Shown here: positions 24,460-33,888 of the stretch, piece after piece
Numbering within the stretch: the first letter of the stretch is position 1
Layout of the letters: every line of letters begins with the position of its first letter
Source: Steromphala cineraria
Lineage: Eukaryota > Mollusca > Gastropoda > Trochida > Trochidae
Direction: 5' to 3'
Assembly (NCBI GenBank): GCA_916613615.1
Contig: OU744724.1
Location: 34,421,607 to 34,485,606, forward strand
DNA: 64,000 nt
Program-made: the position numbers and the translations under genes
The notes under the pieces: generated by a model
Told to the model about the DNA's origin: nothing
The model's input: only the letters and a program-made list of their open reading frames with translations
The model's database searches: none

Positions 24460-26530
24460 TTTGTATCTGAACAATGTACCCGTGGGACCGGAAGAAATTA
24501 TTCATATGTATAGATTCTTATATATTGATTGCATCACTAGTCGGAATCCACCTATATTTAATCATGTTTATTTCAATAGTAAAATGGTGTTTTTTCCTAC
24601 TGATTTGCACTCGGTGACCTTTACATTTGCCAAGGTCCCATGACAAATGTATGATTGACAATATTATACCACAGGGCAGCACTTATTGAGCACTATTATT
24701 TTATATGAATAAACCAGTCGACACGTTAACATGATTACACAGAACAAATATTACAAGTTCTGTCCCATCATTAACGTAATGGATACAGAGTGAAATACTT
24801 GCGAAAAAATGTGTAAACATATGTAAGGGGATCTTTGAATGCTATGGCTTTCAGTTCCTGAAACATAATTCTCAAAAACGTTTTTTTTTTATCAAATATT
24901 AGAAAGGAGACAAAATTGATATTAAAATCATTGTTGAAATCTATACGGCTTTACATGATGATATATTAAGGTGAAAATATTTTCGACTACAGATTCTGTT
25001 TATAATTTTCAGTCTAATGTTTTAGCAGGATCCTATGAAGAAAAGTTTGCAAGTTTCTTAAGCAGATGTACGACGTGTGTGTTTGACAAGTAGGCACTGT
25101 ACAATGTTGGTTATGTAATACCCTGTTGAATTGTACGGTAAGAAAGTATTACTAAATTCAGGAAGTAGCAAAATGCTGAAACATCAGATTATAAGTGTGA
25201 ATATCTGGATATTCCGTCTCATTCAAACCAAATAATTCTACTTGTTTGAACTTCAGTACATAAAAAGTAAAAATTAAAAATCTTCACACTATCATGTATT
25301 TAGATACAAACTCATCCTTATTATTGCTTTGGGGTCCAGAGACCCCAAAGTTATGTAACATTTGATATTGAAAACTAATGGCAGAAGTTTCTGTCTATAT
25401 TACACTTGGAAACTTTAAAGAGAAGTTTCAGCCAATGATATTTATTTTAAGCATATCCTGGTATTTCGAATTGACAGAGCTGTAGCAAATTTATACCCAC
25501 GTGACCATGTGGGTGGTACGAAATAATTGGCAAGCTTTAATTTGGAAACTGATTATTATGATAATATTATGAGGCAAATAAATCGTAAATTTTCAAAAAT
25601 ATATTAATGAGCGTTTACACCCTTAATAAATATCAATTTTGCATATGCATGTGAGCTGTTTTGTAGTTATTCGGAAGCGGAACGAACGAGATGTTTTACT
25701 ATGTACACATAGTGTAAACTATCAAAACAAAGAGCAAAGAACATGCGTCTCCGATTGGAACAATTTATTCAAGTAAAAGTCCCCGTCCCCGTCCTCCCTA
25801 ACCTAAATATCCTGGTTCTAGATATGATACATACACGGATGCCCCAAAGCTTGCCTTTTTAAGGCTTTTCTTGTTTGTGTTGTATTATGAATTGAGAACA
25901 TACATGTAGCAGTTTTGAAGCAGTGGCCATAATACATTCTTCATACTGTTCCAGATGTAACAATCTATCGAAATATAGCTTTAAATCGCTAATGTGTGAT
26001 ACGATATGTTATGCTTGCTTATGTTGTTGACAAAATGTATCAATTTTATAACTCCACTAAGAAAATAAGAAATTACTCCTTCTTTCTGATAATGAGGCTA
26101 AAGAAAATATGCTGAGATAATATCAAGGTATTATCTAAAGGTCAATATCTGGTTCTTACATTTATTTGTTCGAGGTATATATACACAGTGTTTTTGATTG
26201 ATTTAAGGTCTATACGGACTTCCTGGTGAAAGAGAACCAGAAGGTGATAAAACCATTTGCTTTGTGTCCTGATGTCTAGAAAGTGTTTGACATCTGGATT
26301 GAGAGTGTGAAGACTGTATGATATCAGGCATTCAGGGCGTGTCGCTGGGATATTGATTTTCAGTATTATTTTCTAAATCTTCAAATCAACTTAATTTTAT
26401 CCGCTTTGACATTAAGAATATTGGATAACCCATTTTTCGAGTCGACATATCGCGTTTTAAATTCCAAGAACTGTTTGAATTGTTTTATAAAGTGTATTCC
26501 GTCAACAAGATATGGATTTAACAGCAATAT
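24460..26530. repeat. old duplicated block, copy 2
   Basis: Partner of the block at 21400-23050: TATAGATTCTTATATATTGA, then ATAGCTTTAAATCGCTAATG, GATAATGAGGCTAAAGAA, AGGTATATATACACAGTG and ATATGGATTTAA appear in the same order and orientation. A short perfect palindrome, CTTTGGGGTC/GACCCCAAAG, lies near 25328-25351. Confidence 0.55.
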
Positions 26531-27469
26531 GTTTATTCACGCTTTTCAGTCTATATATAAAAAGAATTGGAATACACCTTATTGCTTGTGTATATGTCAA
26601 GTTAGTTTATCTTCAGTATTTGTATAGTTCTAAATACTAAATACTAAATATTTCGACAAGAGATATTTTAATATTTTACCATTAAGCTGCAGGAAGTAAC
26701 AATAAATAAATTGATCTCTTTCTTTGCAACAATTATTTATGCCACACCTTAAAATCATATTCTTCCGTCTAGTGTTTGTTTGCTTAAAGCACAAATGATG
26801 TGGGATTGGTTGATATTATTCATTAGCTCATATAATCTAATAGTATGATTCACTTTAACGCTTGATTTAATTCAACATGGTAGAAATTGATTTCCCAATC
26901 AATAACAAAGTCAAAAAACAATTATACATACATTCGCTCCCTAATCAGATTACAAAAATATGAAATATAGAAGACGATATCGTATTAATTGAATGTAAAA
27001 TACATAGCAATGTTCCTGTAAGCCAATAAGAGAATAATCAGTGTACAATAGAACCACCACTTCTTGAATAACTCATGCGTTACGCTGCATTCCATGTTAT
27101 TTCTGTAATCGCCTTACCTTCGTATAAGCACATTAACAGAGAGAATATCGACTTTAACTAAAGCAGTTGAGCACGCGACCACCGATCGTATTTCACATGA
27201 TGGATAAATGCATTAAAGCGTGTTGGTGTCATGTCTTATGCATTCTTCTGTCACATCGTGGGGAAGAAAAAAAACTAAGTTGGTATTAAAGGCGTTTTGA
27301 CCTTTAAGGTAAGAATGAACAATATATCGAGTTGAGGCGACCCATCGTAGTTGAATACAAAATTTCAAACCCATACTTTTAGCTGCTTATTAATACCAAC
27401 AACATCATAATACATATGCTCACTTTTGCTATTGCAAGTATATTATTTCTCATTTAACAACTAATATTT
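26531..27469. other. intergenic DNA left of the DIRS element
   Basis: AT-rich sequence with no supported gene. I do not see the LINE that borders the right side of the DIRS element continue here. Confidence 0.5.
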
Positions 27470-27491
27470 TATTATTTAGTTACTAACCTCC

Positions 27492-27649
27492 GACAAGTGA
27501 CCTTAGCCTTGTTAGCCATATAACATGTAATCGACTCATTCCCACAGAAGTAATGAAAACATCATTACGCAGATCAATCAGAGTTACCCGCCCGTCACTA
27601 GTCCACTGTGTGGCGTGACCTGTCATCCAATTAGAATCATTCACATTAC
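27492..27649 (+). repeat. left inverted terminal repeat of the DIRS element
   Basis: 158 bases, the exact reverse complement of 33687-33844 by hand alignment, from GACAAGTGACCTTAGCC to TTCACATTAC. Confidence 0.92.
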
Positions 27650-27895
27650 AGAGTCGGTAGTGTGCAGACGTGTTTCTGTATCTCTCCCGATTGTATTGAG
27701 CTATATAATTAACGTGTTTTGTTGTTTCTGACTCTATTGCTTACCTTAGTTAAGTATCCCCGCTGTCTTTCGTCGCGTTCATTCCTCGTGAGTGAATTCG
27801 GTGCTCTGACAGGGGTGTTTGTAGTTAACACAGCCGTGTTGACTTGGTTTGTTGGAGCGCGGGTTGACTTGCACGTGCAGCCCGTGCAGCCCGGG

Positions 27896-28500
27896 GGTGG
27901 ACGGTCGCTCTACCCCTCTGCGTGACAGCTTCGGTTGTCGTGTGCGCCTGCCGCCTGCCGCCTGCCGTCTTCTAGGCGATACTTCGCTAGGCGGCTGGAC
28001 GGGCGCTTGCCGCCTGCCGCCTGCCGCCTGCCGTCTGCTAGGCGATAGATCTCGGAGGCGTCTGGACGGTCGCTCTACCCCTCTGCGTGACAGCTTCGGT
28101 TGTCGTGTGCGCCTGCCGCCTGCCGTCTTCTAGGCGATAGTTCGCTTAGGCGCCTGGACGGGCGCTTGCCGCCTGCCGCCTGCCGCCTGCCGTCTTCTAG
28201 GCGACAGATCTCTTAGGCGTGTGGACGGGCGCTTGCCGCCTACCGCCTGCCGCCTGCCGTCTGCTAGGCGATAGATCTCGGAGGCGTCTGGACGGGCGCT
28301 TGCCGCCTGCCGCCTGCCGCCTGCCGTCTGCTAGGCGAGGGATTTCTTAGGCGTCTGGACGGGCGCTTGCCGCCTGCCGCCTGCCGCCTGCCGTCTTCTT
28401 GACGGGGTTATTGGATAGGCGCGTGCCGCCTACCGCCTACCGCCTGCCGCCTGCCGTCTTCTTGACACTCGCGCGCTAGTGTAGGTCGCGCTTGCCGCCT
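27896..28500 (+). repeat. GC-rich nested tandem repeats in the DIRS leader
   Basis: CCTGCCG heptamers occur in runs of two to four inside a ~65-75-bp higher unit (GGACGGGCGCTTGCCGCC, heptamers, GTCTGCTAGGCGATAGATCT). There are about seven higher units. Two of them, near 27899 and 28066, carry a variant insert with TACCCCTCTGCGTGACAGC. The array ends just before the gag ATG at 28509, so it is probably transcribed leader. Open frames across it are artefacts of the repeat. Confidence 0.85.
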
Positions 28501-28508
28501 CACAGGAG

Positions 28509-30305
28509 ATGGACTTAGTTCGCTGCGACTCAGCGACCCCGTACCGGGCGTACTGCGGACGGTGCGGGTCACGCAAGTCGGCGAGCTACGACCCTCATGT
28601 CGTCTGTCGCCTGTGTAGGAACACTTGCCCGGCGGATAACCGGTGTGCGGAGTGCGAGGATCTCTCCCCAGAGCAGCACAGGCGTTACCGCTCTTCCATC
28701 CGGAAGAGCGAGTCGCAGAGCCGCTGCAAGGTTACTAGGCGCCCCACCCCGGGTGCGTCTGCCGCCGCAGGCAGGCGCGTGTCGCCGGAGAGGTCGGACC
28801 TCATCATTTCCGAGGACGCAGGGGAGTTTGACTTGCCGTCCTCCCTGGCGTCGGACGTGGGGTCCCTCCGCTCGGACAAGTCGGTCCGCGACCCGCTGTC
28901 TCGGGACTTACTCCCTGACGTGTCACCGCCTCGTGACTCGTCACCAGAGGAGCCTTCTGACCACGGTCCCCCCTCCCCCCCTCGGGAGGAGCGACGGAAG
29001 AAGGCTAAGAAGGCAAAGAAGCGCGCCAGGGAGTCGCGTCACACTGCCTTCGACGCCAAGTCGTTCAAGAACGACATCCTCACATCGGTAAAGTCGATGT
29101 TGGAGGAGTTCACCCAGAAGGGATCTGGGGATCAAGGCGGGAAGGCCCCGCCTTCACCACCTCCTGTGACGCCGCCGCCCAGGCGCGTCCGTCGGGTGAC
29201 GCTTGTGTCGCCGCCTCCCTCCCCATCGGACACGTCAGTGCCTCCCTCACCAGGGTCGCTGTCTGGGGACAGAACCGAGGGGGATTCCCCCCCTCGCGTT
29301 CCTCCGTTGTCCGCCACAGGCGGCCTACGTGAGGAGGAGGCACCTGATCAGGGTGAGAGGATGGCGGCCATCGCTGACTGGTGTCAGCTGACCCTACAGG
29401 AGGTGGATGAAGAATGTAGCTTCTCGAAGCAAGCACGTTTCGAGACCTTCTGTCAGGAGGAGGAGGTAGTGAGTCCGCGAAGCGTCCGCTTCCCTCCCCA
29501 CCGCCTTCTCCTGACAGCAGCGAAGGATTTTGACACTCACGTGTCATCCGCGGCGCCGGGCCGTCTTGTTCCGCCTCTGGTGATCTCGGATCGTCAGAGG
29601 TCGGGGCTCCCGGTCGCCTCTTCTCCCATACCACTTTCTCCCCCCGTCTTGGATGACGATATCAGGCGTGTGGCAGCGCCAGGAGTCGGCCATTCAGTGT
29701 CTGACGGGCACCTGTCCCACCTGGACAAGGAGGCCAGAAGCATTCTGGGCATGGCGAACTCCGTCGCCCATGCTTGTCAGGCCATGGCCGCCTTCTCCAA
29801 GGAGGCGGGGATGGAGAAAGGGGCGAGAGCACTGTATCGGGGGTTCGGTTCCGTGGCAGGGAACCTAGCCCAAATCATGCTAAGTGCCTCCCGCATCTCA
29901 GCGGGGGTCACTAACCTGAGGCGGGACGGATTTCTCGCGCGTACAAATCTCCCGGCGGAGATGCGCACCCGCCTCAGGAGCGCTCCAGCAGCGTCGTCGA
30001 CGCTGTTCGACGGACAGGTCGCAGAGGCTCTGCGACACCGCCAGGAGACCCAACAACAGGAGCTCACCAACCGTTTGGCAGCGGGAGGTGGCAGGGTCTC
30101 TTCGGCGGTGACGACACCGAAGAAGCGGAAGGGTGGCACTCCGCAATCCCCCGCCGGCTCTAGGACCGGCGGGGTTTCCTTTCGGGACGGGGGCCGGCCA
30201 GGCAAGGGCCGCGGCGGCTACAACGCCGGCCCCTCTCCCAAAAGGACACCCAGCAAGTTGCAGGGCAAGGGACGCGCCTATGGAGGAACCCACAAGAAGA
30301 GGTGA
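28509..30305 (+). CDS. gag: DIRS gag-like nucleocapsid protein
   Basis: 598 codons from the ATG that follows CACAGGAG. The N-terminus is Cys-rich: C16-x2-C19, H30, C33-x2-C36, C40 and C46-x2-C49, a zinc-binding pattern typical of gag proteins of DIRS/Ngaro elements. A Ser/Pro-rich and acidic middle follows, with a KKAKKAKKRARESRH basic stretch near 165-180. The C-terminal ~60 residues are Gly/Lys/Arg-rich (GKGRGG, GKGRAYGG) and likely bind RNA. Its role should be packaging the element's RNA into particles. Its end overlaps the next frame by 26 bases from the likely ATG at 30280, in a different frame, so the polymerase is made by reinitiation, frameshift or a separate message. Overlapping frames on both strands are shadows caused by high GC. 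Confidence 0.85.
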   Translation: MDLVRCDSATPYRAYCGRCGSRKSASYDPHVVCRLCRNTCPADNRCAECEDLSPEQHRRYRSSIRKSESQSRCKVTRRPTPGASAAAGRRVSPERSDLIISEDAGEFDLPSSLASDVGSLRSDKSVRDPLSRDLLPDVSPPRDSSPEEPSDHGPPSPPREERRKKAKKAKKRARESRHTAFDAKSFKNDILTSVKSMLEEFTQKGSGDQGGKAPPSPPPVTPPPRRVRRVTLVSPPPSPSDTSVPPSPGSLSGDRTEGDSPPRVPPLSATGGLREEEAPDQGERMAAIADWCQLTLQEVDEECSFSKQARFETFCQEEEVVSPRSVRFPPHRLLLTAAKDFDTHVSSAAPGRLVPPLVISDRQRSGLPVASSPIPLSPPVLDDDIRRVAAPGVGHSVSDGHLSHLDKEARSILGMANSVAHACQAMAAFSKEAGMEKGARALYRGFGSVAGNLAQIMLSASRISAGVTNLRRDGFLARTNLPAEMRTRLRSAPAASSTLFDGQVAEALRHRQETQQQELTNRLAAGGGRVSSAVTTPKKRKGGTPQSPAGSRTGGVSFRDGGRPGKGRGGYNAGPSPKRTPSKLQGKGRAYGGTHKKR

Positions 30306-32247
30306 CTCCTGGGCGCCTCCTCTCCTGCCGCCGGCAGCGGTAGAGGTTCGAGACGGGGCCGTTGGAGGCCGTCTCTCAACGTTTGTGGCCAACTGGAGGC
30401 AGTTGGGCCTGGACGAGTACGTCTGTCAGACACTGGAACGTGGGTTTCGTATACCCGTGCACACCCGCCCCCCTTTGACTTGTTCGCCAGTGGAACGTCC
30501 GCTAGAGCCGGAACGGCTCGCGCGCACACTGGAACAAGTGGAGATCCTAATCACCAAGGAGGCGGTGAGCGAGCTTCCGCTCCAAGGTCTGACACCGGGG
30601 TTCTACTCTCCAGTATTCGTGAGACCGAAAAAGGACCCGAAAAAATGGCGGCTGATTCACGACTTGAAACAGTTCAACCGCTCCTACCTCGAGCGGCCGC
30701 CATATTTTCGGCTCTTGACCGTGCGGTCTATCATGCGGTTGCTACAACCATACAGCCGCATGGTGTCGCTGGACCTCCAGGACGCGTACCTGCATATCCC
30801 AATCTGCCCCGCGGATTGCAAGTACCTTCGATTCGTCCTGGCGGGTCGTCACTTCCAGTGGAAGGTGTTGCCCTTCGGGATTGCGACAGCCCCTTGGTTG
30901 TTCACCCGGGTGACCCAACCCATCGTCCAGTTCCTTCACAGGCACGACATCCAGTTCGCGATGTACCTGGACGACGGGTTCGGGAGCCACTGCTCCCCGT
31001 CAGTTCTGACCGAACAAAGGGACTTTGTGATCGCTCTGTTCAGACGCCTGGGTTGGCTTGTCAATCTGGACAAGTCGGACCTAGTACCGACGACGTCGCT
31101 CGTCTTCCTAGGCGTCCGTCTGGACACGACGCAGGACAAGGCCTTTGTCACGGAGGAACGGATGGGCCGTTACAGGGAACTCCTAGCGGACGCGTGTCGC
31201 GGGCCTCTCTCGCTCCGACGGTGGCAACGTCTGCTAGGATTCTTGACCTCAGCTCAAGACTTCACGAGGAGGGGGAGGCTTCACCTCCGGCCCCTCCAAA
31301 TAGTACTGAACGGGCACGTTCGGGAGGTATCTTGCGGCCATCACATCAGGATGCCGCAGGACCTCATTCACCACCTACGATGGTGGCAGGACGAGAGCAA
31401 CGTCTTGGCGGGGGTTCCCCTCCGGCAACCCCCCGCCGGGAGCCAGTTGTATGTGGACGCCTCTACCCAGGGGTGGGGCGCGCACCTGGGGACCGACCAG
31501 GCGGCGGGCGTGTGGTCGCCGGCGCAAGCCGAGCTTCACATCAACTTCCTGGAGTTGAATGCCATACGTCTGGCGATCGACCACTGGTCGGATCGTCTAG
31601 AGAACCAGGTGCTGTGTGTCCACACAGACAGTTCGACGGCAGCCTGGTCGATCAACAAGCAAGGATCGACCAAGGCGGGATCGTTGTTACAGCTGGTGAT
31701 GGAGCTGTTTCGACTGGTAGACGAACTCAACATCTCAATAAGAGCGGTGCACATCCCGGGAGCAAAGAACGTCCTTGCGGACGCTCTTTCTCGCCCGGAC
31801 AAACCTCCCTCCACGGAGTGGATGTTGCACCCTCGAGTGTTCGAGGCGATCTGTCTCCAGTTCGGCAGGCCGCATGTCGACCTCTTCGCGACACGGCTCA
31901 ATCACCAGCTGCCGGTATACGTATCCCCAGTGCCAGACCCTCTGGCATGGGGATTAGACGCGCTCGCGTTAGGATGGGAGGGGATGGACGCTTACGCTTT
32001 TCCCCCCCCCGCCATTCTGACTCAAGTGGTGGCAAAAGTCCAGGAGACGAGACGCCTGCGTCTGCTCCTGGTCGCACCGAACTGGCCGGCAAGGCCGTGG
32101 TATGTCCCCCTCCGGAGACTCTGCGCTCAGGAGCCGGTTCCCCTGCCATCCAGGTGGGACCTTCTCAGGAGCAACCCAAGCAGACGGGTGCACGAGAACC
32201 CTCAGGTTCTACATCTGCACGTATGGGTTGTCTCCAAGACGGAATGA
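30280..32247 (+). CDS. DIRS reverse transcriptase - RNase H - methyltransferase-like polyprotein
   Basis: 655 codons from the first ATG; a GTG at 30133 in the same frame is not a credible eukaryotic start. The reverse transcriptase has FVRPKKDPKKWRLIHD (about 112-127), DLQDAYLHI with the first catalytic Asp near 164, LPFGIATAP, and YLDD near 229. RNase H follows: LYVDAS (about 390), the ELNA Glu, HTDSSTAAW (about 448) and ADALSR (about 500). The C-terminal part, with VDLFATR (about 532) and YAFPPPAI (about 571), matches in layout the DAM-like methyltransferase domain of DIRS elements. The expected D/NPPY motif reads AFPP, so methylation activity is doubtful. It copies the element's RNA into a circular DNA intermediate. 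No frameshift or internal stop is present. Confidence 0.92.
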   Translation: MEEPTRRGDSWAPPLLPPAAVEVRDGAVGGRLSTFVANWRQLGLDEYVCQTLERGFRIPVHTRPPLTCSPVERPLEPERLARTLEQVEILITKEAVSELPLQGLTPGFYSPVFVRPKKDPKKWRLIHDLKQFNRSYLERPPYFRLLTVRSIMRLLQPYSRMVSLDLQDAYLHIPICPADCKYLRFVLAGRHFQWKVLPFGIATAPWLFTRVTQPIVQFLHRHDIQFAMYLDDGFGSHCSPSVLTEQRDFVIALFRRLGWLVNLDKSDLVPTTSLVFLGVRLDTTQDKAFVTEERMGRYRELLADACRGPLSLRRWQRLLGFLTSAQDFTRRGRLHLRPLQIVLNGHVREVSCGHHIRMPQDLIHHLRWWQDESNVLAGVPLRQPPAGSQLYVDASTQGWGAHLGTDQAAGVWSPAQAELHINFLELNAIRLAIDHWSDRLENQVLCVHTDSSTAAWSINKQGSTKAGSLLQLVMELFRLVDELNISIRAVHIPGAKNVLADALSRPDKPPSTEWMLHPRVFEAICLQFGRPHVDLFATRLNHQLPVYVSPVPDPLAWGLDALALGWEGMDAYAFPPPAILTQVVAKVQETRRLRLLLVAPNWPARPWYVPLRRLCAQEPVPLPSRWDLLRSNPSRRVHENPQVLHLHVWVVSKTE

Positions 32248-33317
32248 GGAGCGCAGGGTTCTCGGAAGCGGTAGCCAGCGCAGTGGCGACCTCACAGCGG
32301 TCATCCACGCGCAAGCTGTACGATTTCCAATGGGCTGCTTTCATGACCTTTTGCGAAGGGAAGGGGTTCGATGTGCGGTCGGTAACGGTGCCCCAGGTCG
32401 CGGATTACCTGGTCCACCTACGCACAGTGAGGAAGCTTAAGGCTTCCTCCATCAACACGAACCTCGCGGCCATTTTGTCCGTCCTTCGCAAAAAGGACCC
32501 CGACTTGAACACCTCGGTCCTTAAGGAGCTCATTAGGACGTACAGGAACGTGGATGGCCGCCACAAACTGAGACCGCCAGAGTGGGATCTGGCGATAGTT
32601 TTGAATCACCTCAAGTCTGAGCACTATGAGCCGCTGACGGACACGACGCTGCTGCGTCTCACCATTAAGACTTGCTTCTTAGTGGCAATGGGGTCAGCGG
32701 CCAGAATATCAGAGTTGCACGCGCTGCAAGCTGATTTGCTCAGGTTTGAGGTGAGAGATGGAGGGTCAGCGACTTTGGGTCTAGCACCGGAGTTCCTCTG
32801 TAAGAACCAGGGCGCTGACGAGCGTGGACGGACGTTCACACTGCCGTCAATCTCCTCGGCTATCGAGCCCACGGACGAACAGGAACGCCTCCTCTGTCCG
32901 GTACGCGCTCTGCGCATCTACGTGGAAAAGACGCGCACGCTGAGACAGGGGAGGCGCAGGCTCTTCTTGCCTCACTCCCAGACAAGCTCAAAGGAGTTGG
33001 ACAAGAGGCAGCTGGGAGTTTATCTCAGGTCGGCAGTAGTGGACGCCTACAAGGCGGCTGGACTGCCGGCGCCGGCGCGGACCAACCCGCATGAGATCAG
33101 GGCCATATCGGCGACTATGGCACTGCACAGCAACTTGTCAGTGGCGGACATCATGGCCGGCTGTTTCTGGAAGTCGGGCTTGGTGTTCGCCAACCATTAC
33201 CTGCGCGATGTCTCCACGGAGGACCTGGAGGGCGTAGCCCGTCTGGGGGCGCAGGTCTTTGCCCAGCAGCGAACCACGGGGGCCCCCCCTGGCAGGGGGC
33301 GCAACCATCCACGCTAA
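32223..33317 (+). CDS. DIRS tyrosine recombinase (integrase)
   Basis: 364 codons from the ATG at 32223, overlapping the polymerase frame by 25 bases in another frame. An N-terminal SAM-like DNA-binding region (about 10-120) precedes a catalytic domain with the R-H-x-x-R-W-Y set: R161 (GSAARISELHAL), H290 and R293 (NPHEIRAIS), W316 (CFWKSGL), and the nucleophile candidate Y326 (NHYLRD). Spacing from the second Arg to Tyr (33) is close to Cre (32). It should insert the circular copy by recombination at the terminal TATT-type junction, without target duplication. The frame is open upstream to 30480, but that part shadows the polymerase, so the start is not certain. The stop is followed by a ~220-bp tail and then the internal complementary region. 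Confidence 0.92.
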   Translation: MGCLQDGMRSAGFSEAVASAVATSQRSSTRKLYDFQWAAFMTFCEGKGFDVRSVTVPQVADYLVHLRTVRKLKASSINTNLAAILSVLRKKDPDLNTSVLKELIRTYRNVDGRHKLRPPEWDLAIVLNHLKSEHYEPLTDTTLLRLTIKTCFLVAMGSAARISELHALQADLLRFEVRDGGSATLGLAPEFLCKNQGADERGRTFTLPSISSAIEPTDEQERLLCPVRALRIYVEKTRTLRQGRRRLFLPHSQTSSKELDKRQLGVYLRSAVVDAYKAAGLPAPARTNPHEIRAISATMALHSNLSVADIMAGCFWKSGLVFANHYLRDVSTEDLEGVARLGAQVFAQQRTTGAPPGRGRNHPR

Positions 33318-33537
33318 CGGGGCCTCACGAGTTGAGAGGGGCTCTCAACCCATTTAATAAACTTGCTTGTTGAATGGTTATAGTGGTTTTGTGGTGTTTT
33401 AATTAGGGATCGTCGACCGCGAGAGGTCAGACAATTAATCCTCATTAGAACGGCCGCTCGCTAGGTCGCCGATCATCAGAGCAATCTTGAGAGTTACCGC
33501 TATGCGACGAATTCTACCCGCCTCCTACAGTGGTATC

Positions 33538-33628
33538 AGGCTAAGGTCACTTGTCGGAGGTTAGTAACTAAATAATAGTACGTTTTTGATTAAACGTCAT
33601 TATTTTTACTTACCGTAGACAAGTGACC
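33538..33628 (+). repeat. internal complementary region (ICR) of the DIRS element
   Basis: The left half (AAGGTCACTTGTCGGAGGTT and on to AAATAATA) is the reverse complement of the element's left end. The right half (GTACGTTTTTGATTAAACGT and on to GTAGACAAGTGACC) is the reverse complement of its right end. In DIRS replication this region bridges the two ends to make a circle. Confidence 0.92.
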
Positions 33629-33686
33629 GTCGTCATACCCGTCCCGCCTCCCCTCTTACGCATCCGTCGTTAATTGGGACTCCTAG

Positions 33687-33844
33687 GTAATGTGAATGAT
33701 TCTAATTGGATGACAGGTCACGCCACACAGTGGACTAGTGACGGGCGGGTAACTCTGATTGATCTGCGTAATGATGTTTTCATTACTTCTGTGGGAATGA
33801 GTCGATTACATGTTATATGGCTAACAAGGCTAAGGTCACTTGTC
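33687..33844 (-). repeat. right inverted terminal repeat of the DIRS element
   Basis: Exact reverse complement of 27492-27649 (158 bases). The sequence beyond it to the right end is unique and is represented only in the ICR. Confidence 0.92.
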
Positions 33845-33888
33845 TACGGTAAGTAAAAATAATGACGTTTAATCAAAAACGTACTATT

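Larger units (their letters stand above)
27470..33888 (+). mobile_element. DIRS-type tyrosine-recombinase retrotransposon, apparently intact
   Basis: About 6.4 kb of GC-rich, CpG-rich sequence in AT-rich surroundings. Order: unique left end, left inverted terminal repeat, tandem-repeat leader, gag-like frame, RT-RNase H-methyltransferase-like frame, tyrosine recombinase frame, internal complementary region, right inverted terminal repeat, unique right end. The internal region (33538-33628) carries the reverse complements of both unique ends joined head to head, the hallmark of the DIRS group and distinct from the split direct repeats of Ngaro and PAT. It also fixes the ends: left at about 27470 (TATTATTTAGTTACTAACC), right at about 33884-33888 (AATCAAAAACGTACTATT). 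TATT is shared at the junction and no longer target duplication is seen, as expected of recombinase-mediated insertion. All frames are open and the terminal repeats are identical, so insertion was probably recent. Confidence 0.93.

Noticed and set aside
27719..28133. Frames in the DIRS leader
   Set aside because: Translations of the CCTGCCG repeat array.
28597..30392. Long frames overlapping gag on both strands
   Set aside because: GC-rich shadows of the real gag frame; no motifs.
27470..33888. Ngaro, PAT or LTR retrotransposon
   Set aside because: Ends are inverted repeats with an ICR, not split direct repeats or LTRs, and integration uses a tyrosine recombinase rather than a DDE integrase.
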